From Gemmatimonadota bacterium (GTDB taxonomy: Bacteria; Latescibacterota; UBA2968; UBA8231): a stretch of 23,375 bases of DNA. Position numbers and translations under genes: made by a program. Under the pieces are notes generated by a model that did no database searches, was not told where the DNA came from, and saw only the letters and a program-made list of their open reading frames with translations. The number at the start of each line of letters is the position of its first letter. Position 1 is the stretch's first letter. Shown one piece after another: positions 1 to 7,801 of this stretch. Location: the NCBI GenBank assembly GCA_028875335.1, contig JAPPEF010000311.1, forward strand, positions 1-23,375, written 5' to 3'.

Positions 1-758
1 CTTGGCACAACTCGATGATCCTGCGCTACGACTTTGCCACCGACTATATCGAGCCGATCTGCGGCACGGGCGAGCGCACCTACAGCGGCGACGGAGGGCC
101 CGCGGCCCTAGCAACAATCAACCTGCCAAGCGCTACCGCCTTCGACCCACTCGGACGCATGTACATCTCCGACCAGGAAAATCAGCGCATCCGCATGGTC
201 GATACAGACGGCACGATCCACACGGTCGTAGGCACCGGCGATCCGGGTTTTTTCGGCGACGGAGGGCCCGCCGACCAAGCCCGGATCTACGCTCCAATAG
301 GCCAGGCGGCTCCACCTACCAGCCGCATCGCCACCGACGAATTCGGCAACCTCTACCTCGCCGACACCTTCAACAACCGCATCCGCAAGGTTGACTACGC
401 GACTGGCATTATTACCACTATCGCCGGTAATGGAGTCCTCTCGTTCATGACTAGTGCCGAACGCGACGAGGGGGCCGCGGCGCTCGACGTTTCGCTCAAC
501 TGGCCCTGCGACGTGGCCATAGACTCCGAGGGCCGCGTCTTTATCGCCGACACCTTCAACCACTGTGTGATCTACATCGACCTCGACGGCGCGCTCTATA
601 CCGCAGCCGGTCAGTGCGGCAAATCCGGCGATATGGGCGACGGCGGTCCTCCACAAGCCGCCCTGCTCAACCGCCCCTATGGCATCGAACTCGACCCAGA
701 CGACAACCTCTACATCGCCGATACCCGCAACCACCGCATCCGCCTAGTGCGAAAGTGA
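1..758 (+). CDS. NHL-repeat beta-propeller protein, C-terminal part (5' truncated)
   Basis: The open frame runs in from the left edge (codons in phase with position 3), so the N-terminus is missing; the ATG at 15 is internal, because the residues just before it continue the repeat. About four NHL-type blades are visible. Each has a GDGGPA-like turn (SGDGGPA, FGDGGPA, GDGGPP) followed by a strand such as NLYLADTFNNRIRKV or NLYIADTRNHRIRLV. The third blade is degenerate in its GDGGPA part. NHL propellers are usually secreted or surface binding scaffolds, and no catalytic residues are expected. The gene ends 7 bp from the convergent lipoprotein gene, with no good terminator between them. The ligand cannot be told from this fragment. 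Confidence 0.85.
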   Translation, partial: WHNSMILRYDFATDYIEPICGTGERTYSGDGGPAALATINLPSATAFDPLGRMYISDQENQRIRMVDTDGTIHTVVGTGDPGFFGDGGPADQARIYAPIGQAAPPTSRIATDEFGNLYLADTFNNRIRKVDYATGIITTIAGNGVLSFMTSAERDEGAAALDVSLNWPCDVAIDSEGRVFIADTFNHCVIYIDLDGALYTAAGQCGKSGDMGDGGPPQAALLNRPYGIELDPDDNLYIADTRNHRIRLVRK

Positions 759-765
759 AGGGTTG

Positions 766-1563
766 CTAATCGTCCAGATTGCCCTGGACTATCACCGCCC
801 CCGCAAATCCCTCAGCTACCATCCGCTCGGCAAAGGCCCGCACCTCGGATTGAGGCAGCAGCGCGTTGTTGCTGATGATCAAATCCGCCCCCACGTGGCT
901 GATGCCGCGCAACCCGTTTAGGCTTGGCAGCGCGCCATTGCCGCTGACTTCCAAAAAGTCCCGCACTCTAGCCAAGTAGTGCAGACCCTCTAGGCTTTGC
1001 AGCGCGTCGTTGTACCAGATGTCCACGCTGCCTTCGATCTCCACGAGATGCGGCATGTTCGTCAGGGACGCAAGCGATTCATTGCGGACCAGTGCCAAGC
1101 CCCCGCTAACAGAAGCCAAGTTCTCTAGCCCTTTGAGCGAGCGCAGAGCCTTGTTTTCAAAGATCAATAGGCCTTCCACCACATGAGCGGCTTTGCCGAC
1201 CGCGGGAATAGGTAAGGGCGGTGATGCATCCGCCGGACCTAGCCCAGCTCCCACGCTTTCAAGCCCTTCCAGCCCCGCTAGGCTTTCCAAGCGGTCGTTA
1301 AACCAAATCTCAACGCTCCCCTCGACGCGCCTCAGCCCTTCCAAACCCGTCAGCGCAACTAAGCTACTCCCGACGATCTGCAAGTCGCCGTCGATGATGT
1401 AAACATCTCCCCCCCTTTCCCTAAGGGCCGCGATATCTGCCGATGACGCAATGACAACGCCCTCTTCCAAGACGACCGGCGCTACCGGATCTTTACCACA
1501 GCCCGCCAGCGCGACGAGCAATAGCCAGATCGACCTAACACCCAACTCAAAAATCCCGCGCAC
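766..1563 (-). CDS. Lipoprotein with receptor-L-domain / leucine-rich-like repeats
   Basis: This is a small exported lipoprotein. A short hydrophobic leader ends in LVALAGC, a good lipobox, so it is probably lipid-anchored and outward facing. The mature part holds about five repeats of the form 'LxSLxGLExLxxVxGxLxIxxN' (for example ALTGLEGLRRVEGSVEIW), typical of bacterial receptor L-domain proteins; these form right-handed beta-solenoids used in binding. The start is uncertain: GTG at 1563, TTG at 1575 and TTG at 1545 are all possible. 1563 has GGGA six bases ahead and gives a normal leader, while 1545 lies just past the upstream stop and gives a very short one. It overlaps the end of the FGE-fold gene and is the last gene of the minus-strand array. 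The partner is unknown. Confidence 0.8.
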   Translation of the reverse strand: MRGIFELGVRSIWLLLVALAGCGKDPVAPVVLEEGVVIASSADIAALRERGGDVYIIDGDLQIVGSSLVALTGLEGLRRVEGSVEIWFNDRLESLAGLEGLESVGAGLGPADASPPLPIPAVGKAAHVVEGLLIFENKALRSLKGLENLASVSGGLALVRNESLASLTNMPHLVEIEGSVDIWYNDALQSLEGLHYLARVRDFLEVSGNGALPSLNGLRGISHVGADLIISNNALLPQSEVRAFAERMVAEGFAGAVIVQGNLDD

Positions 1564-2377
1564 ACCGAATCCCAATATCTATATCGGTCAATCGTGGATC
1601 ATAGGCTTCCCGATTCGCCGCGGGCAGGGACTCCTTTTCAAACCACCACGACCCACCCCGCAGCACTCCAAATTCCCCGCGCAACGGCCCCTGCGGATTA
1701 TCCCGTGGACTTTCTGCATAGTACGTGTCCCCGTACCAATCGGACACCCACTCCCACACATTGCCCGCCATGTCGTGTGCCCCGTACGGCGACACCCCAG
1801 CGGGACGGCTACCCACCGGCTCGGTCGCTCCGGCGATAAAGCGAAAGTTGGCTTCGCCTCCTTCCAACTCGTACCCCCAAGGATACGTGCGTCCATCGGT
1901 TCCGCGCGCAGCCTTCTCCCACTCAGCCTCGGTCGGCAGCCGCAGGCCAGCCCACGCGCAATAATCGAACGCGCTTTGGCGGTTGACGCAGTTGATGGGA
2001 TGAGTGTCTTCTATCTCTTTGTCCCAATTGCAGTTAGGGGCATAGGCCGGCTCTTCACAGACATCGTCCTCTACGCACTGCCGGTATCGTCCTATGGTGA
2101 CCTCAAACTGGTCGATGTAGTACGCGGAAAGAAAGACTTGGTGCGGCGGCCGCTCGTCTGGGTCACCCGCTTCCCAGCCCATCACAAAGAGGCCCTCGGG
2201 CACGAAAACCATGGCGTGATCGGCTTTGTTGACCTCGGTCACTTCGCGGGTCTCTTCGGTAGCAGGAGCCTCGCCGGGCGGAGTGGGCGCAACCACGCGA
2301 TCTTCGCTCACCTGCCCCGGATTCTTTTGGCCGCAACCAAGCGCCAACAGGGCCATGCACACCAGTGCGCGACTCAC
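1547..2377 (-). CDS. FGE-sulfatase-fold (SUMF1/GldK-type) lipoprotein
   Basis: The start is GTG 2377, with GAGGGG about eight bases ahead, giving 276 residues. The leader (MALLALGC, Cys15) looks like a lipoprotein signal, followed by a Pro/Glu-rich linker. From about residue 50 the formylglycine-generating-enzyme/SUMF1 fold is clear: FVPEGLFVMG, PTEAEWEKAARG, DMAGNVWEWVSDW, LRGGSWW and the end motif GIRCARDF. True FGE has two copper-binding cysteines after the GGS motif (GGSYMCHxxYC in human SUMF1); here that segment reads GGSWWFEKESL, with no Cys, so oxidase activity is unlikely. Such catalytically dead FGE folds include the type IX secretion/gliding lipoproteins GldK/PorK and GldJ. It sits 11 bp after the transporter gene and overlaps the next lipoprotein gene. 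Fold assignment is firm; the role is inferred. Confidence 0.88.
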   Translation of the reverse strand: MSRALVCMALLALGCGQKNPGQVSEDRVVAPTPPGEAPATEETREVTEVNKADHAMVFVPEGLFVMGWEAGDPDERPPHQVFLSAYYIDQFEVTIGRYRQCVEDDVCEEPAYAPNCNWDKEIEDTHPINCVNRQSAFDYCAWAGLRLPTEAEWEKAARGTDGRTYPWGYELEGGEANFRFIAGATEPVGSRPAGVSPYGAHDMAGNVWEWVSDWYGDTYYAESPRDNPQGPLRGEFGVLRGGSWWFEKESLPAANREAYDPRLTDIDIGIRCARDF

Positions 2378-2388
2378 CGTGTGACCCC

Positions 2389-4386
2389 TCAGAACACGAC
2401 CTGCGACACGGCCTTGGAAATCAGCGCTATGGCAATGGACGTCATGCCAATCAGCCCCACGCCGCACGAGTACCCGGCCAGCACGATGGGCGCGTACGCG
2501 TACCAGCGCTCGGGACCAAAGCGCTTTTGCAAGTAGAAACGGCCCAACAAGGCACCGACGAAGTTGAGGATGGCAAAGTGCGGCCAGCCGCCGAGGCCGG
2601 CGACAAAACCATAGAAGATCCCCAGCGGCGCGCTGAGTGCGCTCAGCAACGCGTACAATGCACCGCTAAATACCAGCCCTATCCCGATGTAATCCCAGCG
2701 AATAATTTGCGTCACCAAACTCTGACCCGCGCCCGGCAGCGTTGACTTGGCCCAGAACGCCTGCATGGTGGCGTGGAAGGGCCACATCTTTTGCACGAAT
2801 GGGTACGCCGAGGAGGGAATCGGCCCTAACTTCCATATCAGCGACCAGAACAGGAAGCTACACACGAACATCACAGCCAAGGTCAGGGCCGTCATCTTGA
2901 CGATGCTGCCAAAGCGAGTGCGTGTCAGCTCTAGCTGCTTGAACACTTGCGCCTCATAGCCCCACTGGAAGATCGGCACCGGCGCGAACCAGATCCCGGC
3001 TCCTTGGTAGCCGGACAAATAAAAGCTGGCCTCGCGCAGATAGGGAAACGTCACCCCCTGCGGCGATCCCGTCAGGCCGATCATCCGCGTGCCGATGTAC
3101 GAGTAGATCGGCGTCCACACAAAGCCGAAGAGCGCGGTGATCCACCAGGGAAAATCGGGCACTAAATAGTACACCATCAGCACGAAGCCCAGCGTGCTCA
3201 CCGCCCAGATCCCCAAGGCCATGACAATGCGGATATCGCCGCGCTCGGAACTAGGTGCCCGATCCGCTTCTCGAGCCGGAGCGCGTTCCTTGCCGACGGC
3301 GAGTAAGACCTTGCCCGCCGTATAGAAACCCACAGCCGCGACTACTATGGCTCCGCCCAGCGAAAAGCTCAGCCAGAAGTCAAAGGTATTGGCAATCTGT
3401 GTGGGGATTGACGACATGCCCGGCTCCCAAGTGTGCAGTATGCCGTAGGCATAGAGGATGGGATTGGCGACCAAGTTGACCAAGATAGACGAGGCAAACA
3501 CCCCTACTACGACCCAGAACGGCAACACGAGACCGAACAGCACGTGGATCAAATCCGTGGCCAAGCCGATGACCGCGGCGGGCAAAACCGCCTTTAGCGG
3601 CACGGTGAAGTCGATGAAGGGAATCGGCAAAATCGACACGGTCTCGGTTAGAAAAACCGACGACAGCGTCGGCACCACCACGTAGAATACGCCCCACACT
3701 GCCCCGATAAAGGCCCCCGTGCTGAACACGTGCCAACGCCAGCCCTCCTGCTTGGCCGAGGTCTCGGCGAGGGCCGTCGCACCGCCGGCCTGCACATAGG
3801 CCATGGGAAAGGGCAGGCGCTCGATGTCGTGAGTGATGCGGAAGAGTACGTAGCCCAACGACAGGGCGTTGACGCGCTGCAATGCAACGGCGCAGAGGAG
3901 GATGACGATGGGCTTAAGCCACGCGCTATCCAGGAAGCTGCGCTCTAAGAGAGCCTCCGAGCCACGCGGGGGCACGACCCAAGTTGGGATGTGTTCGGCC
4001 AGTCCGTCGGCCTGGGGTGATTGGATCAGATATTGATCCCATATCAATACGCCGAATGGGCCGCCGAACAGGTCGGCCCCAGTGCCCAACTTGCCGCCCA
4101 TCATCACCAAGCCACCGGCGACCCAGTAGAGGATGATGATCTCCTGAGTCCGCAAGTACACGAAGGTGCGCTTGGCCATTTCGATAAAGAGAATGAGCGT
4201 TACCCACTCGGCACCTCCGGCCATGCTCATCCCGGTCACCAGCCCGAGGTAAATCGCGCCGGGCAGCATTACGAAGCCGACGAAGAGCGCCGCCCACAGG
4301 GTCTTTGCATTGAAGCCCGGTTCAAAGGGGGCGTCGGCGGGCATCACCGCAAAGCGCTCTTGAGCGTTGGCCTGTGACAAAATCAC
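2389..4386 (-). CDS. OPT-like multi-spanning membrane transporter
   Basis: A 665-residue polytopic inner-membrane protein with a dozen or more hydrophobic segments, such as those around FVGFVMLPGAIYLGLVTGM, LKAVLPAAVIGLATDLIHV and the C-terminal GYSCGVGLIGMTSIAIALI. Length, the early GLVTGMSMAGG segment and the run of Gly/Pro-rich helices fit the oligopeptide transporter (OPT) superfamily branch often annotated in environmental bacteria as a peptide transporter; substrate and direction cannot be read from sequence. The outermost start is GTG 4386, but GAGGGG lies only one base before it and seven before TTG 4380, so the true start may be 4380. It begins 13 bp after the SurA-like gene and ends 11 bp before the FGE-fold gene, consistent with cotranscription. 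Confidence 0.6.
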   Translation of the reverse strand: MILSQANAQERFAVMPADAPFEPGFNAKTLWAALFVGFVMLPGAIYLGLVTGMSMAGGAEWVTLILFIEMAKRTFVYLRTQEIIILYWVAGGLVMMGGKLGTGADLFGGPFGVLIWDQYLIQSPQADGLAEHIPTWVVPPRGSEALLERSFLDSAWLKPIVILLCAVALQRVNALSLGYVLFRITHDIERLPFPMAYVQAGGATALAETSAKQEGWRWHVFSTGAFIGAVWGVFYVVVPTLSSVFLTETVSILPIPFIDFTVPLKAVLPAAVIGLATDLIHVLFGLVLPFWVVVGVFASSILVNLVANPILYAYGILHTWEPGMSSIPTQIANTFDFWLSFSLGGAIVVAAVGFYTAGKVLLAVGKERAPAREADRAPSSERGDIRIVMALGIWAVSTLGFVLMVYYLVPDFPWWITALFGFVWTPIYSYIGTRMIGLTGSPQGVTFPYLREASFYLSGYQGAGIWFAPVPIFQWGYEAQVFKQLELTRTRFGSIVKMTALTLAVMFVCSFLFWSLIWKLGPIPSSAYPFVQKMWPFHATMQAFWAKSTLPGAGQSLVTQIIRWDYIGIGLVFSGALYALLSALSAPLGIFYGFVAGLGGWPHFAILNFVGALLGRFYLQKRFGPERWYAYAPIVLAGYSCGVGLIGMTSIAIALISKAVSQVVF

Positions 4387-4399
4387 TCCCCTCGTTTAC

Positions 4400-6052
4400 T
4401 CAGTTTTGCACCAACTCGTCGTCCAAATACCGCAGGTGCTCTTCGTACACGTCAATCTGCTCGGCGTATTTTTGGCGCAAATCGCGCAGATAGCTGTTGA
4501 AGAATTCCCGCTCGATGCGCTCTCGCACGTCCCGCTCCACTGCATTCCGCACCCGCTCTAGATCTAGGCCGTAGTAAATCTCTGGGTATCTTTCGATAAC
4601 TCTGAAGATCGAATACCCCCCCCTCGTTTGGATCGGCCCTTGGAGCTGTTGTAACTCTGCGTTCATCACCGCGTTCATCCAAGGCTCTCCCAAAAAGGGA
4701 GCCTGTGATTGGGAGACGTACAGGAGACCATCTTTGGCGTTGCGGCGCCGGCTGTGGGCGCGGGCCAGCTCCGACCACTCGGCACCCGCCTCAATCTGAG
4801 CCGCGATCTGGCGCGCTTCGCTTGGGGTCTCGAGCAAAATTTCCTCTAATTGCGCGTGAGGGGGACTGCGGAAACGGTGCTTGTGCTCCTCGTAGAAGGC
4901 CAGCAGTTCTTCCTCCGTCGGCGCAGGAGCCTCGGCCAATATCTGCTCGCGCAGTTTCATCAGCATCAGGTTGCCCAACGCTAGTTCATGCGACCGCGCG
5001 AAAGCCTCGGTTTTATCGAGGCCCTTGCGCCGGGCGTCGTGGGCCATGAGGCGGGTGGGAAAATGACTCTCAGATAGTTTTTCGTTGACGGAGGCGACGC
5101 TAGCTTCCGGCCACAATCGGCCCGATGGCCGCACGGCCTCTAAGACCTCTGCCACATCCATCTGCAAGCCTTCGAAAGCATAGACCGGGTGCTGGCGCTG
5201 GATCTCGTCCAAATCCGCGTAGCGGATCGCGCCCCGTAAGACGCCGACCACCACATCCATACCCTCGGCGTCAAAAACCGTGTCCAAATCCCACTTGAGG
5301 TGCCGCAGATACGATTCGCGCAGTTGCTTTTGCTGCTCGTCACCGAGTGCCTCGCGGATGCCGTCCTCGACCTCGACCAATTCAGCGCGGCGACGCTCTG
5401 CCACTTTGGCGATAATGAATCCTCCGTGCAAGGGGAGCGGCTCGGTCACGCCGTCTTCGGGCAGGGCGAAGACCGCTTGTACTAACGAGGGGGGACTGTC
5501 GAAGGGCGAATAGGCCAGCCGCCGAATCTCGCCGGTATTCATGCCGTAATAAGGGTCGGCGGCGAATTGACGGCCTACTTCCGCAAAGTCCTCGCCCTGC
5601 GCCAAAAGCACCTGCACCTGACGTGCCTGTTCCTGGTTGGGCACAAAAATCTCCATGGTGGTGACCTTTTCTCCCCATCCTGGTCGTGCGTAGGCTTTTT
5701 CGATGTCGTCCTCAGTTACTGAGACTTTGGCCGTGACGTTGCGCCGCAACATCGCGTCGGCAAGGGCCTTGGTTTCGCGCTTGGCGAGTTTGGCTAAAAC
5801 CTCTTCGTCGCGCTGCAAACCCCGCTCGTTGGCCTCCAAAAGCAACACCTCGCGGTCAATTAGCGTCTGCAAGTTGTCCCGGTGCTGCGCGCGCATGGCG
5901 GCCGTTTTGAGATTGGCCTCAAGGGTGCGCAGATCGGCCGCGGTAATCTCGACCTCGCCGACCTTGGCCAGCAAATGGGCATTGTCCGGCCGCTCGTCGC
6001 CACAGCTAATGCAGGCCCCGACTAGCAGCCCGGCCAACAGCGGTTTGTGCAT
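4400..6052 (-). CDS. SurA/PpiD-like parvulin-fold periplasmic lipoprotein with degenerate active sites
   Basis: 550 residues from ATG 6052. The leader (LLVGAC or ISC) suggests a lipoprotein. A SurA-N-like helical region follows (about residues 25-125, with GEVEITAADL and LIDREVLLLEANERG), then one parvulin-like domain (about 130-218), a helical middle, a second parvulin-like domain (about 400-488) and a basic helical tail. The architecture is that of SurA/PpiD-type folding factors for outer-membrane proteins. By eye, the parvulin histidines are replaced in both domains: Glu134 and Glu404 stand where the HIL motif has His, and Ile213 and Ser481 where the G-aromatic-H motif has His, so it may be a chaperone without isomerase activity. 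No ribosome site precedes ATG 6052, because a terminator-like hairpin ends there; an in-frame ATG at 6106 is the alternative and would translate through the hairpin. Confidence 0.8.
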   Translation of the reverse strand: MHKPLLAGLLVGACISCGDERPDNAHLLAKVGEVEITAADLRTLEANLKTAAMRAQHRDNLQTLIDREVLLLEANERGLQRDEEVLAKLAKRETKALADAMLRRNVTAKVSVTEDDIEKAYARPGWGEKVTTMEIFVPNQEQARQVQVLLAQGEDFAEVGRQFAADPYYGMNTGEIRRLAYSPFDSPPSLVQAVFALPEDGVTEPLPLHGGFIIAKVAERRRAELVEVEDGIREALGDEQQKQLRESYLRHLKWDLDTVFDAEGMDVVVGVLRGAIRYADLDEIQRQHPVYAFEGLQMDVAEVLEAVRPSGRLWPEASVASVNEKLSESHFPTRLMAHDARRKGLDKTEAFARSHELALGNLMLMKLREQILAEAPAPTEEELLAFYEEHKHRFRSPPHAQLEEILLETPSEARQIAAQIEAGAEWSELARAHSRRRNAKDGLLYVSQSQAPFLGEPWMNAVMNAELQQLQGPIQTRGGYSIFRVIERYPEIYYGLDLERVRNAVERDVRERIEREFFNSYLRDLRQKYAEQIDVYEEHLRYLDDELVQN

Positions 6053-6086
6053 AAAAAGAGGAGCTAGACGGAAGGTCCAGCTCCTC
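6053..6086 (-). terminator. Intrinsic terminator or attenuator abutting the SurA-like start codon
   Basis: On the minus strand GAGGAGCT and AGCTCCTC form a perfect 8-bp stem around a 13-base loop, followed at once by five Ts and then the ATG at 6052. This is the form of a Rho-independent terminator. It lies 55 bp after lipoprotein A' and would end or attenuate the transcript that carries the ExbB/ExbD genes. The 5' arm also holds a GAGGAG Shine-Dalgarno-like run that the stem would hide. Confidence 0.6.
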
Positions 6087-6140
6087 GCAATGAGATGTCC
6101 TGCCATACGTGCTATCCAGATGCAGAGCAGCGCCGGAGAC

Positions 6141-6908
6141 TCAACCCGCCCCCTCCGCTCTGGCCTCTTCCCTCGTTCCTTGGTCCACCGCAAAGCGAAA
6201 CTCGACGTCGATGGTCTCTTCCGGATTGCCACTGGCGTCAAACGAAAGCACGAATTCGTGGAATGTGAGCAGCAACTCGTCGTTTTCCGGTAGCAACGGA
6301 TCGAAGACCAACATGCCTTTTTGGCTACTATCGCGGAAAATCGGCCGATGGCGGTGAAAGACCGTCTTGTAGATAATGCCCATGCGCTCTAGGTTGATTT
6401 CGCGTTCGTTGCCCGAAGTGCCTAGCTCCATTTTGTAGTACTTGGTGAAGCTGTTACCCCCCAACACGACGGCCCCCTCGCGCCCGGGATCGTAGTAGCG
6501 ATGGGTCTCACCGCCCGATTCCATGGTCGCCTTGGCCGGATCGAATTCAATCTTCGCATAGGTCTTGTTTATGACCTCGACTTCAAAAACGGTAAACCGG
6601 GGTGGAGTATAGCCCTTTTCGGGATCGATGTCGTCCCGGGTGTAGGGATTGACGTGGCGACCGTCGTACAGGGGCGGGAAGCGCTCGTTGAGCTCGGGGT
6701 CGCTCAGGTGCCGAACCCGGATCAAAAGCCCCTCTTTGCTAAAGACCATCGAACTGTCGTCTGGGTCGATGGTGTAATCGCCACGGCCCTCGGGCAGGAC
6801 GGGCATCACGTGCAGGTCGTACTCGAGTTGGGGCGGCACCAGCCCCCCGCAGCTCCAGACTAGCCCGAGCACCACTACTCCGAGGAACGCTACATACCTC
6901 GCTCTCAT
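6141..6908 (-). CDS. Predicted lipoprotein A', paralogue of lipoprotein A (17946-18725)
   Basis: 255 residues from ATG 6908, with AGGGAG ten bases ahead. The leader ends in VWSC (Cys20), so it is probably a lipoprotein. The family is not recognised, but it matches the product of 17946-18725 along its length: VLPEGRGDYTIDPDDSS against VLPDGETYYIDPIDSS, YTPPRFTVFEVEVINKT against YTPPLWTVFEVTVINRT, FVLSFD against FILAFD, and VEFRFAVDQGTR against LKFHFNVDHGVR. The central 'VFEVxVxNxT' run followed by an acidic DP motif suggests an Ig-like beta-sandwich with limited adornment. It is the last gene before the hairpin and follows ExbD-2 by 31 bp, so it is a likely accessory of the ExbB/ExbD unit. No enzyme motif is seen. 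Confidence 0.85.
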   Translation of the reverse strand: MRARYVAFLGVVVLGLVWSCGGLVPPQLEYDLHVMPVLPEGRGDYTIDPDDSSMVFSKEGLLIRVRHLSDPELNERFPPLYDGRHVNPYTRDDIDPEKGYTPPRFTVFEVEVINKTYAKIEFDPAKATMESGGETHRYYDPGREGAVVLGGNSFTKYYKMELGTSGNEREINLERMGIIYKTVFHRHRPIFRDSSQKGMLVFDPLLPENDELLLTFHEFVLSFDASGNPEETIDVEFRFAVDQGTREEARAEGAG

Positions 6909-6939
6909 AAAATTGCAACTCCCTTTTTGCTAGCTACTA

Positions 6940-7359
6940 TCAATTGCTTGGTTCCTCGGTCTCAATGTCGATCTGTGCTACACCTGCCATGGTGGCCGAT
7001 TCCATTGCGTCGATGATATAGCCGTGCGCAGCATCGGCGTCCGCAGTGATAATCAGCGTCGATGAGCCGGTGCGGACCTTTTCGCGCTCTAGCCAGCTCG
7101 TTAGCTGCCCCATGGCCACTAGCTGCCCGTTGATTTCGAGCTGGCCTTCGCTCGAGATGCGCAGATTTAGCTTCTTCTCGGCCTTTAACTGGTCGTAGTG
7201 GACCGAGTCGGGCAGTTCGATTTTGAGTTGAGTAGCCTTAACGAAAACCGTGGTAGTCATAAAGAAGATCAGTAGCAGGAACACCGCGTCTATCATCGGC
7301 GTTAGGTTCAGTTCAAATTCGCCGGCTTTTTCGGCCAGCGACTGTCTCCGTTTAGCCAT
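6940..7359 (-). CDS. exbD: ExbD/TolR-family proton-motor subunit, canonical Asp (ExbD-2)
   Basis: 139 residues from ATG 7359, chosen because AAGGA lies seven bases ahead; the longer frame to 7401 overlaps the upstream gene. It has a short basic cytoplasmic N-terminus, a single membrane helix about residues 20-42 (LTPMIDAVFLLLIFFM), then a periplasmic ExbD/TolR domain with the LPDS strand and ADADAAHGYIIDAM. Asp24 in the helix aligns with the Asp that carries protons in ExbD (Asp25 in E. coli). It starts four bases after ExbD-1 stops, so the two are translationally coupled. With ExbB it should form an inner-membrane proton channel that drives a periplasmic or outer-membrane partner. Very sure of family; which of Tol, Exb or Agl it serves is not known. 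Confidence 0.95.
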   Translation of the reverse strand: MAKRRQSLAEKAGEFELNLTPMIDAVFLLLIFFMTTTVFVKATQLKIELPDSVHYDQLKAEKKLNLRISSEGQLEINGQLVAMGQLTSWLEREKVRTGSSTLIITADADAAHGYIIDAMESATMAGVAQIDIETEEPSN

Positions 7360-7363
7360 GCCG

Positions 7364-7783
7364 CTATCCTTCTCCGCTCTTGGCGAAGGCGATAGCCTCA
7401 ATGCCCTCGCCGCGGGCGATGTCCATCACCTGCACTACATAAGAGTGAGGTATTGAACGCGCGGACTCCAAGATCACGTTCTTGGTGTTGTCGGCCTCGA
7501 TGACTTGACGGATTTTTTCTGCCAATCTCGCCTTATCCGTGACCTCGCCGTTGACTTGGATCGTCTGATCTGGGTCAATCACGATGTTCATGTCCTTGGT
7601 CGCTCGCGACTCGCCTTCGCCACCCGGCAGATCTACGCTCAGGCCCTTGGGGTTGACGAAAGTGGTCGCCACCATGAAGAAAACCAACAGCAAGAACATG
7701 CAGTTGATAAGCGGGGTCAGATCCGGGTTTTCCGAGGTCTTGAAGACGCTTTTGCCGAATCCACTCTTTCGTCTCTGCCGCAT
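7364..7783 (-). CDS. exbD: ExbD/TolR-family subunit with Asn in place of the proton-carrying Asp (ExbD-1)
   Basis: 139 residues from ATG 7783. It has a basic N-terminus, one membrane helix (about residues 22-43, DLTPLINCMFLLLVFFM) and a periplasmic domain with LPGGEG, VNGEV and IPHSYVVQVMD, all usual for ExbD. In the TPxxD motif the Asp is Asn27, codon AAC, one base from Asp GAC. In E. coli ExbD changing this Asp to Asn abolishes function, so this subunit may not carry protons itself and may act as a structural or asymmetric partner of ExbD-2. It starts 18 bp after ExbB and is followed four bases later by ExbD-2. Family certain; the functional meaning is inference. Confidence 0.95.
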   Translation of the reverse strand: MRQRRKSGFGKSVFKTSENPDLTPLINCMFLLLVFFMVATTFVNPKGLSVDLPGGEGESRATKDMNIVIDPDQTIQVNGEVTDKARLAEKIRQVIEADNTKNVILESARSIPHSYVVQVMDIARGEGIEAIAFAKSGEG

Positions 7784-7801
7784 CGCAGGGTCTCTTTCTG
7801 C

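Noticed and set aside
108..734. Minus-strand open frame of 208 codons
   Set aside because: Lies opposite the NHL-repeat frame, whose repeated blades are unmistakable.
772..789. GTCCAG/CTGGAC inverted repeat as a terminator for the NHL gene
   Set aside because: Only six base pairs, no T-tract, and inside the 3' end of the receptor-L lipoprotein gene.
1547..2377. Calling this gene a sulfatase-activating enzyme
   Set aside because: The two cysteines needed for formylglycine formation are missing and no sulfatase is present.
1451..2536. Plus-strand open frame of 361 codons
   Set aside because: It is antisense to the FGE-fold and receptor-L lipoprotein genes, has low-complexity Arg/Pro/Ser-rich content and no domain or ribosome site.
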